Source: Roseiarcus sp963696665 (lineage in GTDB: Bacteria; Pseudomonadota; Alphaproteobacteria; Rhizobiales; Beijerinckiaceae). Taken from it: DNA of 64,000 nt. The notes beneath the pieces are model-generated. The model ran no database searches, had not been told where the DNA came from, and worked only from the letters and a program-made list of their open reading frames with translations. The stretch lies in NCBI GenBank assembly GCA_963696665.1, contig CAVOLE010000027.1, forward strand, positions 1-64,000. The letters are read 5' to 3'. Below, in pieces: positions 1 through 8,458 of the stretch. Made by a program: the position numbers and the translations under genes. The first letter of the stretch is position 1. Every line of letters begins with the position of its first letter.

Positions 1-194
1 GCGCGGAGAATTCGGCCATGACGAGCCACGCAGTCAAGGTCGAGGTCGCCGACAAGTTCGCCGGTTGGCTGGTGTTCGGCGAGACTTTGAGTTGGGGCTT
101 TTCTCTGGCGATCGTGCTGGTCATTGCAGGCCTCACGCTGGTCAATTGGCCGCGCGGGCGACGGGCGGCGTCAGGAGCCGAGCGTTTGAGATGA
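1..194 (+). CDS. C-terminal end of a DMT/EamA-type membrane transporter (partial)
   Basis: An open frame (codons in phase with position 3) runs in from the left edge and ends at a TGA at 192-194. The visible tail contains AGWLVFGETLSW followed by a hydrophobic helix (LAIVLVIAGLTLVNW) and a short basic cytoplasmic end. The pattern of a GE(T/P)LS motif followed by a last transmembrane helix with IVAGL(x)LVN is typical of the final two helices of EamA/DMT-family exporters. Only about 64 residues are present, so substrate and start cannot be judged. The assignment rests on this short motif alone. Confidence 0.5.
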   Translation, partial: AENSAMTSHAVKVEVADKFAGWLVFGETLSWGFSLAIVLVIAGLTLVNWPRGRRAASGAERLR

Positions 195-238
195 GCCGCT
201 TGTTCGAGTTCGACATGCGAGCTGCGGACCGCATACGC

Positions 239-1321
239 CTAATCCCCGCCGAGCGTCGCGCCGAATAAAGCCAAGGCGCCATCGATCGCCGCCTTGTAAG
301 TCGCGGCGCGCGGAACGTCGGTGGGACAGACCGGAACGACGGCGTCCCCCGCTGGCGTGCATTCGGCGAGGAAATCGTAATGGCCGACGCGCGGGAGCAC
401 GGTCAGTTTGGCTCCGGGAATGAGCGCGGCGGCGACTTCGCCATTTGTTCCGGGCGGGGCGACTTTATCCGCGTCGCCCAAAATGATCGCGACCGGATTC
501 CGCATGCCTTTGAGACTGTCAGGGTCGAGGCCCTGGACGATTCCTGGAGCCATCGCGAAGGCGGCTTTCACGCCTGCGATGCTGAGATCGTCTTTCGCAT
601 GAGCGAGCTCGGCAGCGCCGGCGGGCTCAGCGAAGAACGCTTCGGCGTCCGCGCGCGAGAACTGAAACTCTTTCTGCGGCGCGCAGATCCCATCGTCCGG
701 GTGGGCGTCGCAGAATCTGACAAAGCGATAGAAGTCCACACGCGCGCCAGCCGCGACGAGAGTCGTGAAGCCGCCGGCCGAGAAGCCCGCGGCGCCGAGC
801 CGGTTGAGGTCGAGATGGGGGCCGATCGCCGGATCGATCTTCGCCGTGTCGAGGGCCGTCTTAAGATCGCCGGGTCGCTCCCAGTAGAGGACCGCGCCGC
901 CGACCGTCATCGGGTCGCGTCCGTTGTTGCCTGGGTGATCGACCGCAATCACGACATAGCCATGGCGCGCCAAGGCCGTTCCGAACCACGCCATGATTCG
1001 CGCCGATCCGCCGAATCCATGCGACAGCAAAATCACCGGGCGCGGGCGGGCGTCCTCGAAATCCGCGTTCCGAGCCGCGGAGCCGGGCGTGAACAATGGC
1101 TTGTCGGGAGGGCCGACATTGAGCGGAGCCTCGACCGCTTGAGCCGCCGCCGGATACCAAACCGTGATCCGAAGCTCGTCGCTGTGCGATGCGTTGCGCA
1201 GCGGAGCCGACGCCTCATGCGCGACGAGATGACGCTCGCCGACGGTCGCGGCCGCGGCGGGCCAAACCGCAAGCGCCGCAAACAGCAGCGCAAGAATGAC
1301 TTTGGTCAGTTTTGCTCGCAT
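239..1321 (-). CDS. Secreted alpha/beta hydrolase, dienelactone-hydrolase / PAF-acetylhydrolase-like
   Basis: A 360-residue protein with an N-terminal signal peptide (about residues 1-25, ending AAAA). The alpha/beta-hydrolase core shows the oxyanion segment LLSHGFGGSA, the nucleophile elbow GFSAGG (Ser nucleophile), an acid candidate in ILGDADKVAPP and the catalytic histidine in RVGHYDFL. This order matches the predicted dienelactone hydrolase / platelet-activating-factor acetylhydrolase group. It probably acts in the periplasm on an ester or lactone; the substrate is unknown. It converges with the transporter tail on its left and stands alone, with no visible operon partner. Confidence 0.8.
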   Translation of the reverse strand: MRAKLTKVILALLFAALAVWPAAAATVGERHLVAHEASAPLRNASHSDELRITVWYPAAAQAVEAPLNVGPPDKPLFTPGSAARNADFEDARPRPVILLSHGFGGSARIMAWFGTALARHGYVVIAVDHPGNNGRDPMTVGGAVLYWERPGDLKTALDTAKIDPAIGPHLDLNRLGAAGFSAGGFTTLVAAGARVDFYRFVRFCDAHPDDGICAPQKEFQFSRADAEAFFAEPAGAAELAHAKDDLSIAGVKAAFAMAPGIVQGLDPDSLKGMRNPVAIILGDADKVAPPGTNGEVAAALIPGAKLTVLPRVGHYDFLAECTPAGDAVVPVCPTDVPRAATYKAAIDGALALFGATLGGD

Positions 1322-1480
1322 TGTCCCCTGAACTTCGATTTAACGGAACCGGAGCTTTAGCGGGTAGTTGAGGTCCAGAAAGGTGGACGTGAGGTTGGAT
1401 ACGAGCGAGCGAAATCAATCATCTTCGGAGAAGAAATCCTCATCCAAGCGTTTAAACTCGATTGCTCTGGTCTTTCGGAC

Positions 1481-2350
1481 TCACACTCCGTGCTCAATCA
1501 TTAAATCTGCAAGGCTCTCGCCATCGACGAGGATGACGCGCTGGGTGAGGTGAAGCACATAATCGCGCGCCTGCGGACTGAAAGTCGATGTCGTCACAAA
1601 AACGCCTTTTGTTGCCCCGCGCCCTACAAGACTTCCCACAAACGCTTGGACCTCTGGACGTCCCACTGGGTGGTCTTTTGCGTATCGTTTTGCCTGTACG
1701 TAAATCCGATCCAACCCTAACCGATCTTCATTAATAATACCGTCGATGCCGCCATCTCCTGCTTGGCCCGTTAGTTGAGATGCCGTGCTTTTGCGGGATC
1801 CGCCGTAATCCATTGCGATGAGTAGATCGACGATTAGCTGTTCAAAGAAGGAGGGCGAGTTTTGACCAATCCGCTCCAGTAGATCAGTTCGTAATGCCGA
1901 TTGCACCGCTTGGTAAGCGCTCTCAATCTGTTCCTCGGGGGTAACGTTCACTACCTTCGTTGTTTTAGGATCGAAAATGGCTTCGCCAGCTTCGGGCGCT
2001 GCCTCTCCCTGATTCACGTACCAATCCTTAAACGTGGGCAGCTTCATTAAGAGGGGAACGTTGATCCTTTCCGGGTTTGTGGCGAGTAACTTTCGTCCTT
2101 CCTCTGTAGCCACGAATCTCCCGCGAGACGGCGACCTAATGAGACCTGCCTTCGTCAGATAAAACTTGGACCAGTGGACGCGGTTGTGAAGGAGCCTTTG
2201 CCGACCGCTGGGTAGCATCGCCCCCCGCTCTTCCGAACTGAGCCCAATCTGGTCTGCGATTAGATCGGCAACGTCCGCGACTTTCTTTTCCCCCTCGGCT
2301 GCCGCGCGAAGAACCGGAAGCATCAGAGTTTGGTAGTCTGGGATAGCCAT
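1481..2350 (-). CDS. mrr: Mrr-family restriction endonuclease
   Basis: A 289-residue protein. The N-terminal part (about 1-95) is a winged-helix Mrr_N-type DNA-binding domain (LTKAGLIRSP...ATEEGRKLL). The C-terminal part (about 150-289) is an Mrr catalytic domain with GDGGIDGII and VQAKRY, matching the D...(Q/E)xK nuclease motif, followed by VFVTTSTFSPQA. Mrr enzymes cut modified DNA, often methylated sites. I chose the ATG at 2350 (MAIPDYQ) because it matches the family N-terminus better than the ATG eight codons upstream. The gene is visibly more AT-rich than its neighbours and has no methyltransferase partner, which fits horizontal acquisition as a solitary type IV enzyme. Confidence 0.88.
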   Translation of the reverse strand: MAIPDYQTLMLPVLRAAAEGEKKVADVADLIADQIGLSSEERGAMLPSGRQRLLHNRVHWSKFYLTKAGLIRSPSRGRFVATEEGRKLLATNPERINVPLLMKLPTFKDWYVNQGEAAPEAGEAIFDPKTTKVVNVTPEEQIESAYQAVQSALRTDLLERIGQNSPSFFEQLIVDLLIAMDYGGSRKSTASQLTGQAGDGGIDGIINEDRLGLDRIYVQAKRYAKDHPVGRPEVQAFVGSLVGRGATKGVFVTTSTFSPQARDYVLHLTQRVILVDGESLADLMIEHGV

Positions 2351-2450
2351 CGCAGTCGCTTCTCGCGGCTTCAAAAACCTAACTTCACAGCTGGATGTAG
2401 CAAGTTCGCTACCAGATCCAGCGCCGGAAGCTTAGCAGGATTGTATTTCG

Positions 2451-3323
2451 TCACCCTCCGGTCACGTCGAGCGGCTTGCCGAGCCGGCCGGCCAGATCCT
2501 GGATGAACTGCCAGGCCGTGCGGCCCGATCGCGCGCCGCGCGTCGTCGCCCATTCCAGCGCCTCGGCTTCGAACTGATCGGACGTGTCCAGACGAAAGTG
2601 CTTGGCGTAGGTGTGAACCATCGCGAGGTAATCGTCCTGGCTGCAATGGTGGAAGCCGAGCCAGAGGCCGAACCGGTCGGAAAGCGACACTTTCTCCTCG
2701 ACCGCCTCGCCCGGATTGATGGCGGTCGAGCGTTCGTTCTCCATCATGTCGCGCTGGAGAAGGTGGCGCCGGTTCGAGGTGGCATAGAAGAGCACATTCG
2801 ATGGGCGCCCCTCGACGCCCCCCTCGAGCACCGCCTTGAGGGACTTGTACGACGTGTCGCCGGCGTCGAACGAAAGGTCGTCGCAGAAGACGATGAACCG
2901 ATAGGGCGCGTCGCGCACGAGGCTCATCAACGCCGGCAGGCCCTCGATGTCCTCGCGATGGATCTCGACCAGCTTGAGGCGGCCGGCGACATCTTCCTCG
3001 CGGTTGATCGCGGCATGGGCCGACTTGACCAGCGACGATTTGCCCATGCCCCTCGCGCCCCAAAGAAGCGCGTTGTTGGCGGGCAGGCCGCGGGCGAAGC
3101 GCTGAGTATTCTCGACCAGAAGATCGCGCACCCGATCAATTCCGCGCAGGAGCGAAAGGTCGACGCGGTTGACGCGCTTAACCGGCGCTAGCGCGCCCCT
3201 GTCGGCGCGCCAGATGAAGGCCTCGGCCGCTTCGAAATCCGGCTTGGCAGGGGCTGGGGGCGCGTGACGCTCAAGCGCTTCGGCGATGCGGCGGAGCAGA
3301 TCGGCTTGGCTTTCGAGCGGCAA
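2451..3323 (-). CDS. DUF815-family AAA+ ATPase
   Basis: A 290-residue cytoplasmic ATPase of the DUF815 family. It shows a Walker A motif GARGMGKSS (about residue 90), a Walker B-like FIVFCDDLSF, the family signature LKAVLEGG followed by FYATSNRRHL, and an arginine-rich sensor region (LSDRFGLWLGF). The length is normal for the family. Its cellular role is not established. It sits upstream of the Mrr gene in the same direction but 100 bases away, and their base composition differs, so a functional link is doubtful. Confidence 0.85.
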   Translation of the reverse strand: MPLESQADLLRRIAEALERHAPPAPAKPDFEAAEAFIWRADRGALAPVKRVNRVDLSLLRGIDRVRDLLVENTQRFARGLPANNALLWGARGMGKSSLVKSAHAAINREEDVAGRLKLVEIHREDIEGLPALMSLVRDAPYRFIVFCDDLSFDAGDTSYKSLKAVLEGGVEGRPSNVLFYATSNRRHLLQRDMMENERSTAINPGEAVEEKVSLSDRFGLWLGFHHCSQDDYLAMVHTYAKHFRLDTSDQFEAEALEWATTRGARSGRTAWQFIQDLAGRLGKPLDVTGG

Positions 3324-3392
3324 GGGACAATCCAGTTCGATTGAAGGCCCAAGGCTTTGCCACAGCGCGGCTTGAAGCTAAAGGGCGGACGG

Positions 3393-4479
3393 CTATTGGG
3401 ACCGCGCCGCCTCGACAACCAACCGCACGGCGTCGATCACCGCCTCCGGCCGGTCGATCTGGACATAGTGGCGGGCGCCGGGAACGATTGTGTTGACGCC
3501 CCAACTCGACAGCGCGGCGATCCGGTCATGGCCCGCCCGCCAAGCCGCCTCGACCTCCGGCAGATAGGCGGGCGGGACGCCCGGCGCGCCTTCTTCAACG
3601 CCGCGCGAAAGGACAATCAGCGGCTTGTCGCCGAAGGATGGATGGACCGCGTCAAGCTCCCGCGTATCGACGTCCGGCTCGTTCCTCTCGGGCGTGAAGC
3701 CGGCAAGCTCCGACCTTTGCGCCTCCCACACGCGCGGAAGCGTCTGCAGATGGACGGTGACCCGACGAAGGACGTCGTCGAGCGTGTCGGGATTGCCGCT
3801 GACATCGACGCAAGCGCGCGCCTCGACGGTCGCGGGCGAATCGAGCCCGCCCTGGCGAGCGAGGGTAAGACAGGCGTCGTCGAATTCGAGGCTTCGCCGG
3901 AACGCGTCAGCGATCACGTTGCGCTTGTCGGGAGGCAGAGGCGCCTCCAGCGCGGCGACTTCGCCGGCGAAGGCAGGCTCGACCATGACGGCGCCGGCGA
4001 TGTCCTCGGGATAGGTCGCGACATAGAGAAGACCGATCGCGCCGGCCAGCGAATGGCCGACGTAAAACGAACGGCGCCGCTATGGGCGCGGCTTTGACCA
4101 GCCGGGCCAAGTCATCGACGATGTTCACGAGGTCGGACGGACGCTGCGCCGCGTCGCTGAAGCCGAGGCCGGCGCGATCGTAGGCGCAGACACGCGTCGT
4201 CTGGCCGATCTCAGCCTGCACATGTCGCCAGGTCGCCATCGAGTTGCCCGAGCCGGCGTCGAGGATAACGGTCGGGCTGCCGGAGCCGACGCAATAAAGG
4301 TTGAGACGCCGCGCTCCGTCCACCGCGACCAGCCGTTGCGGAGCGGCATAGACATCGCTCGCGACGAGACCATCGGCGGCCGCCGGAGAAGCCCAAACGA
4401 ACGCTTGGGCGGCGAACGGGATTCCCAGCGCCAGGATCGAGGCGGAGACGCGGCTCATCAAAGGGCGCTGAGAGGTCAT
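3393..4479 (-). CDS. Secreted alpha/beta hydrolase, interrupted by a one-base frameshift
   Basis: Two adjacent frames join into one alpha/beta hydrolase of about 361 residues. The first begins MTSQRPL (ATG at 4479; a second ATG lies at 4458), with a signal peptide ending SPAAADG, then ILDAGSGNS and CAYDRAGLGFSD. The second carries VGHSLAG (Ser nucleophile), then MVEPAFAGEV and the catalytic-His region VPGARHYVQID. The frame changes inside the AAAA run at 4064-4067, one base too many; removing one base gives PFVYVGHSLAG. I infer a homopolymer read error or a very young mutation, since everything on both sides is intact. Substrate unknown. Confidence 0.75.
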
Positions 4480-4733
4480 GAAAGCTCGCAAAGCACGAAT
4501 GGGCCGGCTGGCCGCGGCAAATCTTAGCGAAGGCCTGGTCACTCGAAAGGCCTACGCTCCCGTCGTGGCGCGCTTGGCGCCGACCCGGGCTGATCGTAGC
4601 GTCATCACGCAATGCTTGGACGAACCCGGCGGCAGGTCCCTAGGGCCTGTCCGCGCTGGACCCCACGCCGCTCGGCATCACGTTCTGAGTTCGGTCGAAA
4701 AGCGTGCGGCTTCAAGAAGATCGAGGCAAAGGG

Positions 4734-4859
4734 TTAAGCCCAGCTGTAGGCGAACAGGCCCATGACGACGAGGATGATCACCGCCGCCAGGACGTAGTGC
4801 TTCGCCTCCCATTCGTGCAGGGTGAGGACGCGTTTCTTCGGAGGGCGGGGGAAAGACAT
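4734..4859 (-). CDS. Small single-pass membrane protein, 41 aa
   Basis: A 41-residue frame, too short for usual gene callers. It begins MSFPRPPKKRVLTLHEWEAK, a basic head, and continues with one hydrophobic helix (YVLAAVIILVVMGLFAY) ending SWA. The charge distribution predicts an inner-membrane helix with the N-terminus in the cytoplasm. No characterised family is recognised; a role as an accessory subunit or stress peptide is possible but unsupported. The well-formed helix, codon use like the neighbours and clean start and stop argue that it is real. Confidence 0.5.
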   Translation of the reverse strand: MSFPRPPKKRVLTLHEWEAKHYVLAAVIILVVMGLFAYSWA

Positions 4860-4978
4860 CGTTGTTCCGCCTATCATGAACGGCGCGACGCGCAAACGCG
4901 CCCGCGGAATTTTACGTTTTTTTGGCGCGCCCTCGTTTATTGTGGCGCATTCGGCGCGGGCCTCGCGGGGTGAGAGCC

Positions 4979-5152
4979 ATGAACGTCCTGTTGATAGTCC
5001 TCGGCTGCATCCTCATGGCGCTCGGGCTTGTGATGGCCGCGAATTGAAACGGGTATCTCTATTTCGTCGTCGGGCCTCGCTCCGTTCTGGTCTTGGCGGG
5101 GGCGATCGCCGTCGTCGCGATTGCGTTCCGGATTTTTCACGCGCCCGGGTGA
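4979..5152 (+). pseudogene. Small two-helix membrane protein with an in-frame TGA
   Basis: Starting at ATG 4979 the frame reads MNVLLIVLGCILMALGLVMAAN, then a TGA at 5045-5047, then continues in the same frame for 34 codons (NGYLYFVVGP, then LVLAGAIAVVAIAF) to a second TGA at 5150. Both halves are typical transmembrane helices, so one protein of about 57 residues was probably encoded. The stop may be a point mutation, a read error, or two compensating small indels near 5044-5046. No convincing SECIS hairpin follows the TGA, so selenocysteine is unlikely. Confidence 0.4.
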
Positions 5153-5260
5153 CATGCACGCCGTTGCGCCGCAAATCCGGCCGCCCTGTCAAACCGGCCG
5201 GCCCGATGCTATATATTGGGCGACCGACCGGGGCTTGAACCCGGTTGATGGAGAGCAGGA

Positions 5261-5647
5261 ATGGCGTCCCGACTGTTACGGCGACAGGTGATGACCTTGA
5301 CCGACGCGGCGGCGGCGCGCGTGCGCGAGCTGACCGAAGCGGCGGGCAAGCCGATTGCGGGTCTTCGCGTCGGCGTGAAGAACGGCGGCTGCGCCGGCAT
5401 GTCCTACACGATGGAACTCGCCGAGACGGCGAGCCCGACCGACGAGATCGTCGAGGACAAGGGCGTCAAGCTGTTGATCGACCCCAAGGCCGTCCTGTTC
5501 CTGCTTGGCTCGCAGATGGATTTCAAGGTCGACCGCCTATCTGCTACCTTCGCCTTCTCCAACCCCAACGAGACCTCGGCCTGCGGCTGCGGCGAGAGCG
5601 TCGCGATCACCCCCGCGAGCCCCGAAGCGCTTCACGCGCCAGCCTGA
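5261..5647 (+). CDS. IscA/SufA/ErpA-type iron-sulfur cluster assembly protein
   Basis: A 128-residue A-type carrier protein that helps deliver Fe-S clusters to apoproteins in the cytoplasm. The three ligand cysteines are visible: Cys44 in NGGCAGMSY and Cys108 and Cys110 in SACGCGES. The family core (MTLTDAAAARVREL) begins at residue 11, so a start at the ATG at 5291 is also possible. In alphaproteobacteria such a gene often closes the suf cluster, but no other suf gene lies here. Which of SufA, IscA or ErpA it is cannot be decided from this window. Confidence 0.9.
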   Translation: MASRLLRRQVMTLTDAAAARVRELTEAAGKPIAGLRVGVKNGGCAGMSYTMELAETASPTDEIVEDKGVKLLIDPKAVLFLLGSQMDFKVDRLSATFAFSNPNETSACGCGESVAITPASPEALHAPA

Positions 5648-5662
5648 GCCTCGGGCGGGCCC

Positions 5663-6034
5663 ATGGATGCTAAGGGCCTGAAAGCGATGTTCGGGCCCTT
5701 CGGGTCCATCACAGTCAACGGATGTTCGGCGGCGCTGGCGTCTATGCCGAGGGCTCGTGCTTCGCCATCGAACTGAAGGCGAAGTGTCCTTAAGACCGGC
5801 GCGCTTTCGCAGTTCGAGTTTTCCGCTGCCGGCTCTGCGCCTTTCGTCTATGTGGCGAAGGGCCAGTCGAGGCCGACGTCCTACTGGAGCTCGCCCGCTT
5901 CTGCGCATGAGGATGGCGATGAGCTGCGCCGCTGGGCGACGGCAGGGCTCGAAGCGGCGCGCGGCGCGGACGACGCCAAGGCGAAGCCGAGGGCGGGCGC
6001 CAAGCGGACGCAAGGTCGAGCGAAATCCAAATAA
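5663..6034 (+). pseudogene. TfoX N-terminal-domain protein, broken by two frameshifts
   Basis: Three consecutive frames together encode a TfoX N-terminal-domain protein of about 123 residues. Frame 1 has MDAKGLKAMFGPFGSITVN, frame 2 MFGGAGVYAEGSCFAIELK, and frame 3 LKTGALSQFEF, then APFVYVAKGQ and TSYWSSP, ending in a basic tail (AKPRAGAKRTQGRAKSK). The shifts lie near 5720 (one base missing) and 5781-5788. The family contains the TfoX regulator, but stand-alone N-terminal-domain proteins like this one are of unknown function. Given the many indels in this sequence, the gene may be intact in the organism. Confidence 0.65.
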
Positions 6035-6042
6035 CCTTCACT

Positions 6043-6116
6043 TGTCATGCCCGCGAACGCGGGCATCCAGTCAGGGCCTTACGATCGTATAGATTTCCGC
6101 TTGCGCGGGAATGACA
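6043..6116. repeat. REP-like palindromic repeat
   Basis: The element is bounded by tgtcat (6043) and atgaca (6116) and contains two GC-rich hairpins: cccgcgaacgcggg near 6051 and a second arm around ccgcttgcgcggg near 6098. This type of extragenic palindrome is common in proteobacterial genomes. It lies between two convergent genes, where it may also act as a transcription stop. Confidence 0.7.
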
Positions 6117-6131
6117 ACAAGGCAAGCGGGC

Positions 6132-6428
6132 TCACTCCCGACGAAGAGACGCGATCGTTTTGTCGATCAGGCCGCCGGCGCTGTAGCTGATGGCGGCGTA
6201 GGCGAGGAGGATGAATGCGCTCGCCGCCATGAAGACGACGTTTCCGATCAGTCCGTTCGCAACCCAAGGGTATTCCGCTTTCACCGCGCCGTAGCCGAGA
6301 CCCAGGACGAAGGCCAAAGCGAGGAGCGGCGCAAATCCGATGAAGCGGCCAAGCTTGAAAATGAAAAACGGGGCGACAGCGCCAAAGATCACGACGATCA
6401 GGGCCGGATAAAGACCGAGCCTTCCCAT
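6132..6428 (-). CDS. Small integral membrane protein, 98 aa
   Basis: A 98-residue protein with three clear hydrophobic helices: about residues 4-22 (LYPALIVVIFGAVAPFFIF), 31-48 (FAPLLALAFVLGLGYGAV) and 62-88 (NVVFMAASAFILLAYAAIS). A short charged tail (KTIASLRRE) follows. No characterised family is recognised. It lies just downstream of the helicase gene in the same direction, 48 bases away, so the two may be cotranscribed. Function unknown. Confidence 0.65.
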   Translation of the reverse strand: MGRLGLYPALIVVIFGAVAPFFIFKLGRFIGFAPLLALAFVLGLGYGAVKAEYPWVANGLIGNVVFMAASAFILLAYAAISYSAGGLIDKTIASLRRE

Positions 6429-6475
6429 CTCGAAGCGCCCCGTGTCGGCCGCCCTTTAAGGCGAAGCCGAGGCCG

Positions 6476-7981
6476 TTACTCGTCCGCTTCGATCGGCTCG
6501 GGCGCAGCTTTGGCGCGCGCCTTCACCGGCCGCAGGAGGAAGTCGGGCACATGGTCGCCAAGCCCGATCACCGGCGCCTCGTCGTCACGGGCAGGATGCT
6601 CGCGCCGTTGCGGCCGGTCGCCGTAAGTCGGTGGACGTGCGGGGGAGTGGCGCTCCGCCTCGGCGGCGATCCGTTCGCGCGCCGGACGCTCGGCGTGGTG
6701 ATGGCGGGAATCCGGCCGCTGGCCCGCCGCATGCCGATCGGTACGCTCGACCTCTCCGCTCGGCGAGCGCCGCGGGGACCGCGTCCGAGCGCCTCCGCGC
6801 CCTTGGCGTCGTTGGTCGCGCGCCGGCGCCTCGGCCTCGTCGGCCTCGGCGGGCAACTGCGCGCCCTCCTGCCAGTCGATCTTGCGCGCGATGAGCTTCT
6901 CGATCTCGGCCACCGCCTTCTGATCGATGCGCGAGACGATGGTCAGCGCCTGGCCCGACTTGCCGGCGCGTCCCGTGCGGCCGATGCGATGGACGTAATC
7001 CTCCGCATGATGGGGCGCGTCGTAATTGATCACGTGACTGACATCGGGGATGTCGAGCCCTCTGGCGGCGACGTCGGAGCAGACCAGGAGCTGGACCTCG
7101 CCGCTTCGAAACGCGTCGAGGGCCGCCATGCGCATGCGCTGATCGAGATCGCCATGCAGCGCCAGAACCGAGAAGCCATGCTTCTGCAAGGAACGGTAGA
7201 CCACTTGCACATCGCGCTTGCGGTTGCAGAAGATGAGCGCGTTCTTGAAATTCTCGGCGCCCTGGATGATGCGCCTCAGCGACTCGCGCTTCTCTTCCGG
7301 CGACCCGCCCGATGGGACCAGCGTCTGGGTGATGTTCTCGCCGGTCGTGGCGGCGCGGGAGACTTCGACGCGCACCGGATTGTGCAGGAACGTATCGGCA
7401 AGGCGCGTGATTTCCGGCGGCATGGTCGCCGAGAAGAACAAGGTCTGGCGCGTGAACGGCACGAGCTTGCAGATGCGCTCGATGTCGGGGATGAAGCCCA
7501 TGTCGAGCATCCGGTCGGCTTCGTCGATGACCAGGATCTCGATCGCATTCAGGAGCAGGCCGCCACGCTCGGTGAAGTCGAGCAGGCGGCCGGGGGTGGC
7601 GATGACCACGTCGGCGCCGCGCGCGATCTTGGCCTCCTGATCGCCGAACGAGACGCCGCCGATCAGGAGCGCAAGGTTCAGCTTGTGGTTCACTCCATAT
7701 TTGCCGAACGCCTCTTCGACCTGGGCGGCGAGTTCGCGCGTCGGCTCCAAAATGAGCGTGCGCGGCATGCGGGCGCGAGCGCGTCCGCGCTCCAGCATGG
7801 ACAGCATCGGCAGGGTGAAGGCGGCTGTCTTGCCGGTGCCCGTCTGGGCGATCCCTAAGACGTCGCGGCCTTCAAGGGCGTAAGGAATGGCTTGTTGTTG
7901 AATCGGCGTCGGCGTGTCGTAGCCCGACGCTTCGACGGCTTTGAGCACTTTCTCGCTCAGGCCGAGTTCGCTAAATTTCAT
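6476..7981 (-). CDS. rhlE: DEAD-box ATP-dependent RNA helicase, RhlE type
   Basis: A 501-residue cytoplasmic RNA helicase. Visible motifs in order are the Q motif (YDTPTPIQQQAIP, about 20-32), Walker A AQTGTGKT, PTRELAAQ, TPGRLLDF, VIDEADRMLDMGF (DEAD box), the SAT motif in FSATMPP, ARGLDIPDVSHVINYD and HRIGRTGRAGKSG. After about residue 370 the tail is long, arginine-rich and low-complexity, as in RhlE/DeaD-like proteins, and probably binds RNA non-specifically. Such helicases remodel structured RNA in ribosome assembly and RNA decay, often in the cold. The choice of RhlE over other DEAD paralogues is by overall resemblance. Confidence 0.88.
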   Translation of the reverse strand: MKFSELGLSEKVLKAVEASGYDTPTPIQQQAIPYALEGRDVLGIAQTGTGKTAAFTLPMLSMLERGRARARMPRTLILEPTRELAAQVEEAFGKYGVNHKLNLALLIGGVSFGDQEAKIARGADVVIATPGRLLDFTERGGLLLNAIEILVIDEADRMLDMGFIPDIERICKLVPFTRQTLFFSATMPPEITRLADTFLHNPVRVEVSRAATTGENITQTLVPSGGSPEEKRESLRRIIQGAENFKNALIFCNRKRDVQVVYRSLQKHGFSVLALHGDLDQRMRMAALDAFRSGEVQLLVCSDVAARGLDIPDVSHVINYDAPHHAEDYVHRIGRTGRAGKSGQALTIVSRIDQKAVAEIEKLIARKIDWQEGAQLPAEADEAEAPARDQRRQGRGGARTRSPRRSPSGEVERTDRHAAGQRPDSRHHHAERPARERIAAEAERHSPARPPTYGDRPQRREHPARDDEAPVIGLGDHVPDFLLRPVKARAKAAPEPIEADE

Positions 7982-8300
7982 CTGTTCTCGCTTGCGCGAA
8001 CGCCTCGCATTCGCTGTCTCGTGATATGGGGGCCTAGGTGGACCGCGTCAATCGTGCTGGCGGATCCTGACGCGCAAGCCTCGCGCCGCGCCGGAGCCTT
8101 CATTCGCTCTCGGCGAGACTCCCCATAGATCATATGGCCGAAAAGTCAAATCAACTCCGCGCTCGTGTGCCAGTTATGCCGATGCAGCGGGGATGTCACT
8201 GTTCCCCCCACCGCCTTCGTCCTGAGGGCGCGCGGCCCTCAGATCTTAGTTGGGGGGCGGCGTCTCGAAGGATGAGATCGGGGCTCGTTCGGATGGAACC

Positions 8301-8430
8301 GTCATCGCGAGGAGCCATAGGGCGTCGGAAGACGCCCGTCCTTCCGGACGGGCTATGGCGACGTGGCGATCCAGGAGCCGTAGCGCACCCCATGTTCCCC
8401 TGGATTGCTTCGCTCCGCTCGCAATGACGG
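8301..8430. repeat. Long palindromic dispersed repeat, copy 1
   Basis: The copy starts gtcatcgcgagg and ends ctcgcaatgacgg, forming an outer inverted repeat of about 12 bases. Inside are a hairpin-forming module around 8325-8360 (gacgcccgtc and ccttccggacggg) and an inner gcgatccagg / cctggattgc pair. Related copies lie at 27626-27717 and 61160-61296; the last shares the inner module. The copy fills most of the gene-free stretch 7982-8458, where I see nothing else. Confidence 0.8.
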
Positions 8431-8458
8431 GCCTGGTTCGACCCAATCGCATCGCGCT

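Noticed and set aside
380..1360. Long open frames on the strand opposite to real genes (for example 380-1360, 6551-7858, 18240-19235, 42551-44374, 56608-58062)
   Set aside because: They are shadows caused by high GC at third codon positions; composition is Arg/Ala-rich with no domain, while the opposite strand carries recognised proteins.
1481..3323. Mrr nuclease plus DUF815 ATPase as a two-gene defence system
   Set aside because: Same direction but 100 bases apart, different base composition, and DUF815 is a widespread stand-alone ATPase; no evidence for a joint system.
4979..5152. In-frame TGA as a selenocysteine codon
   Set aside because: No hairpin of SECIS type follows the TGA, the surrounding residues are not redox-like, and stray stops and indels are common in this sequence.
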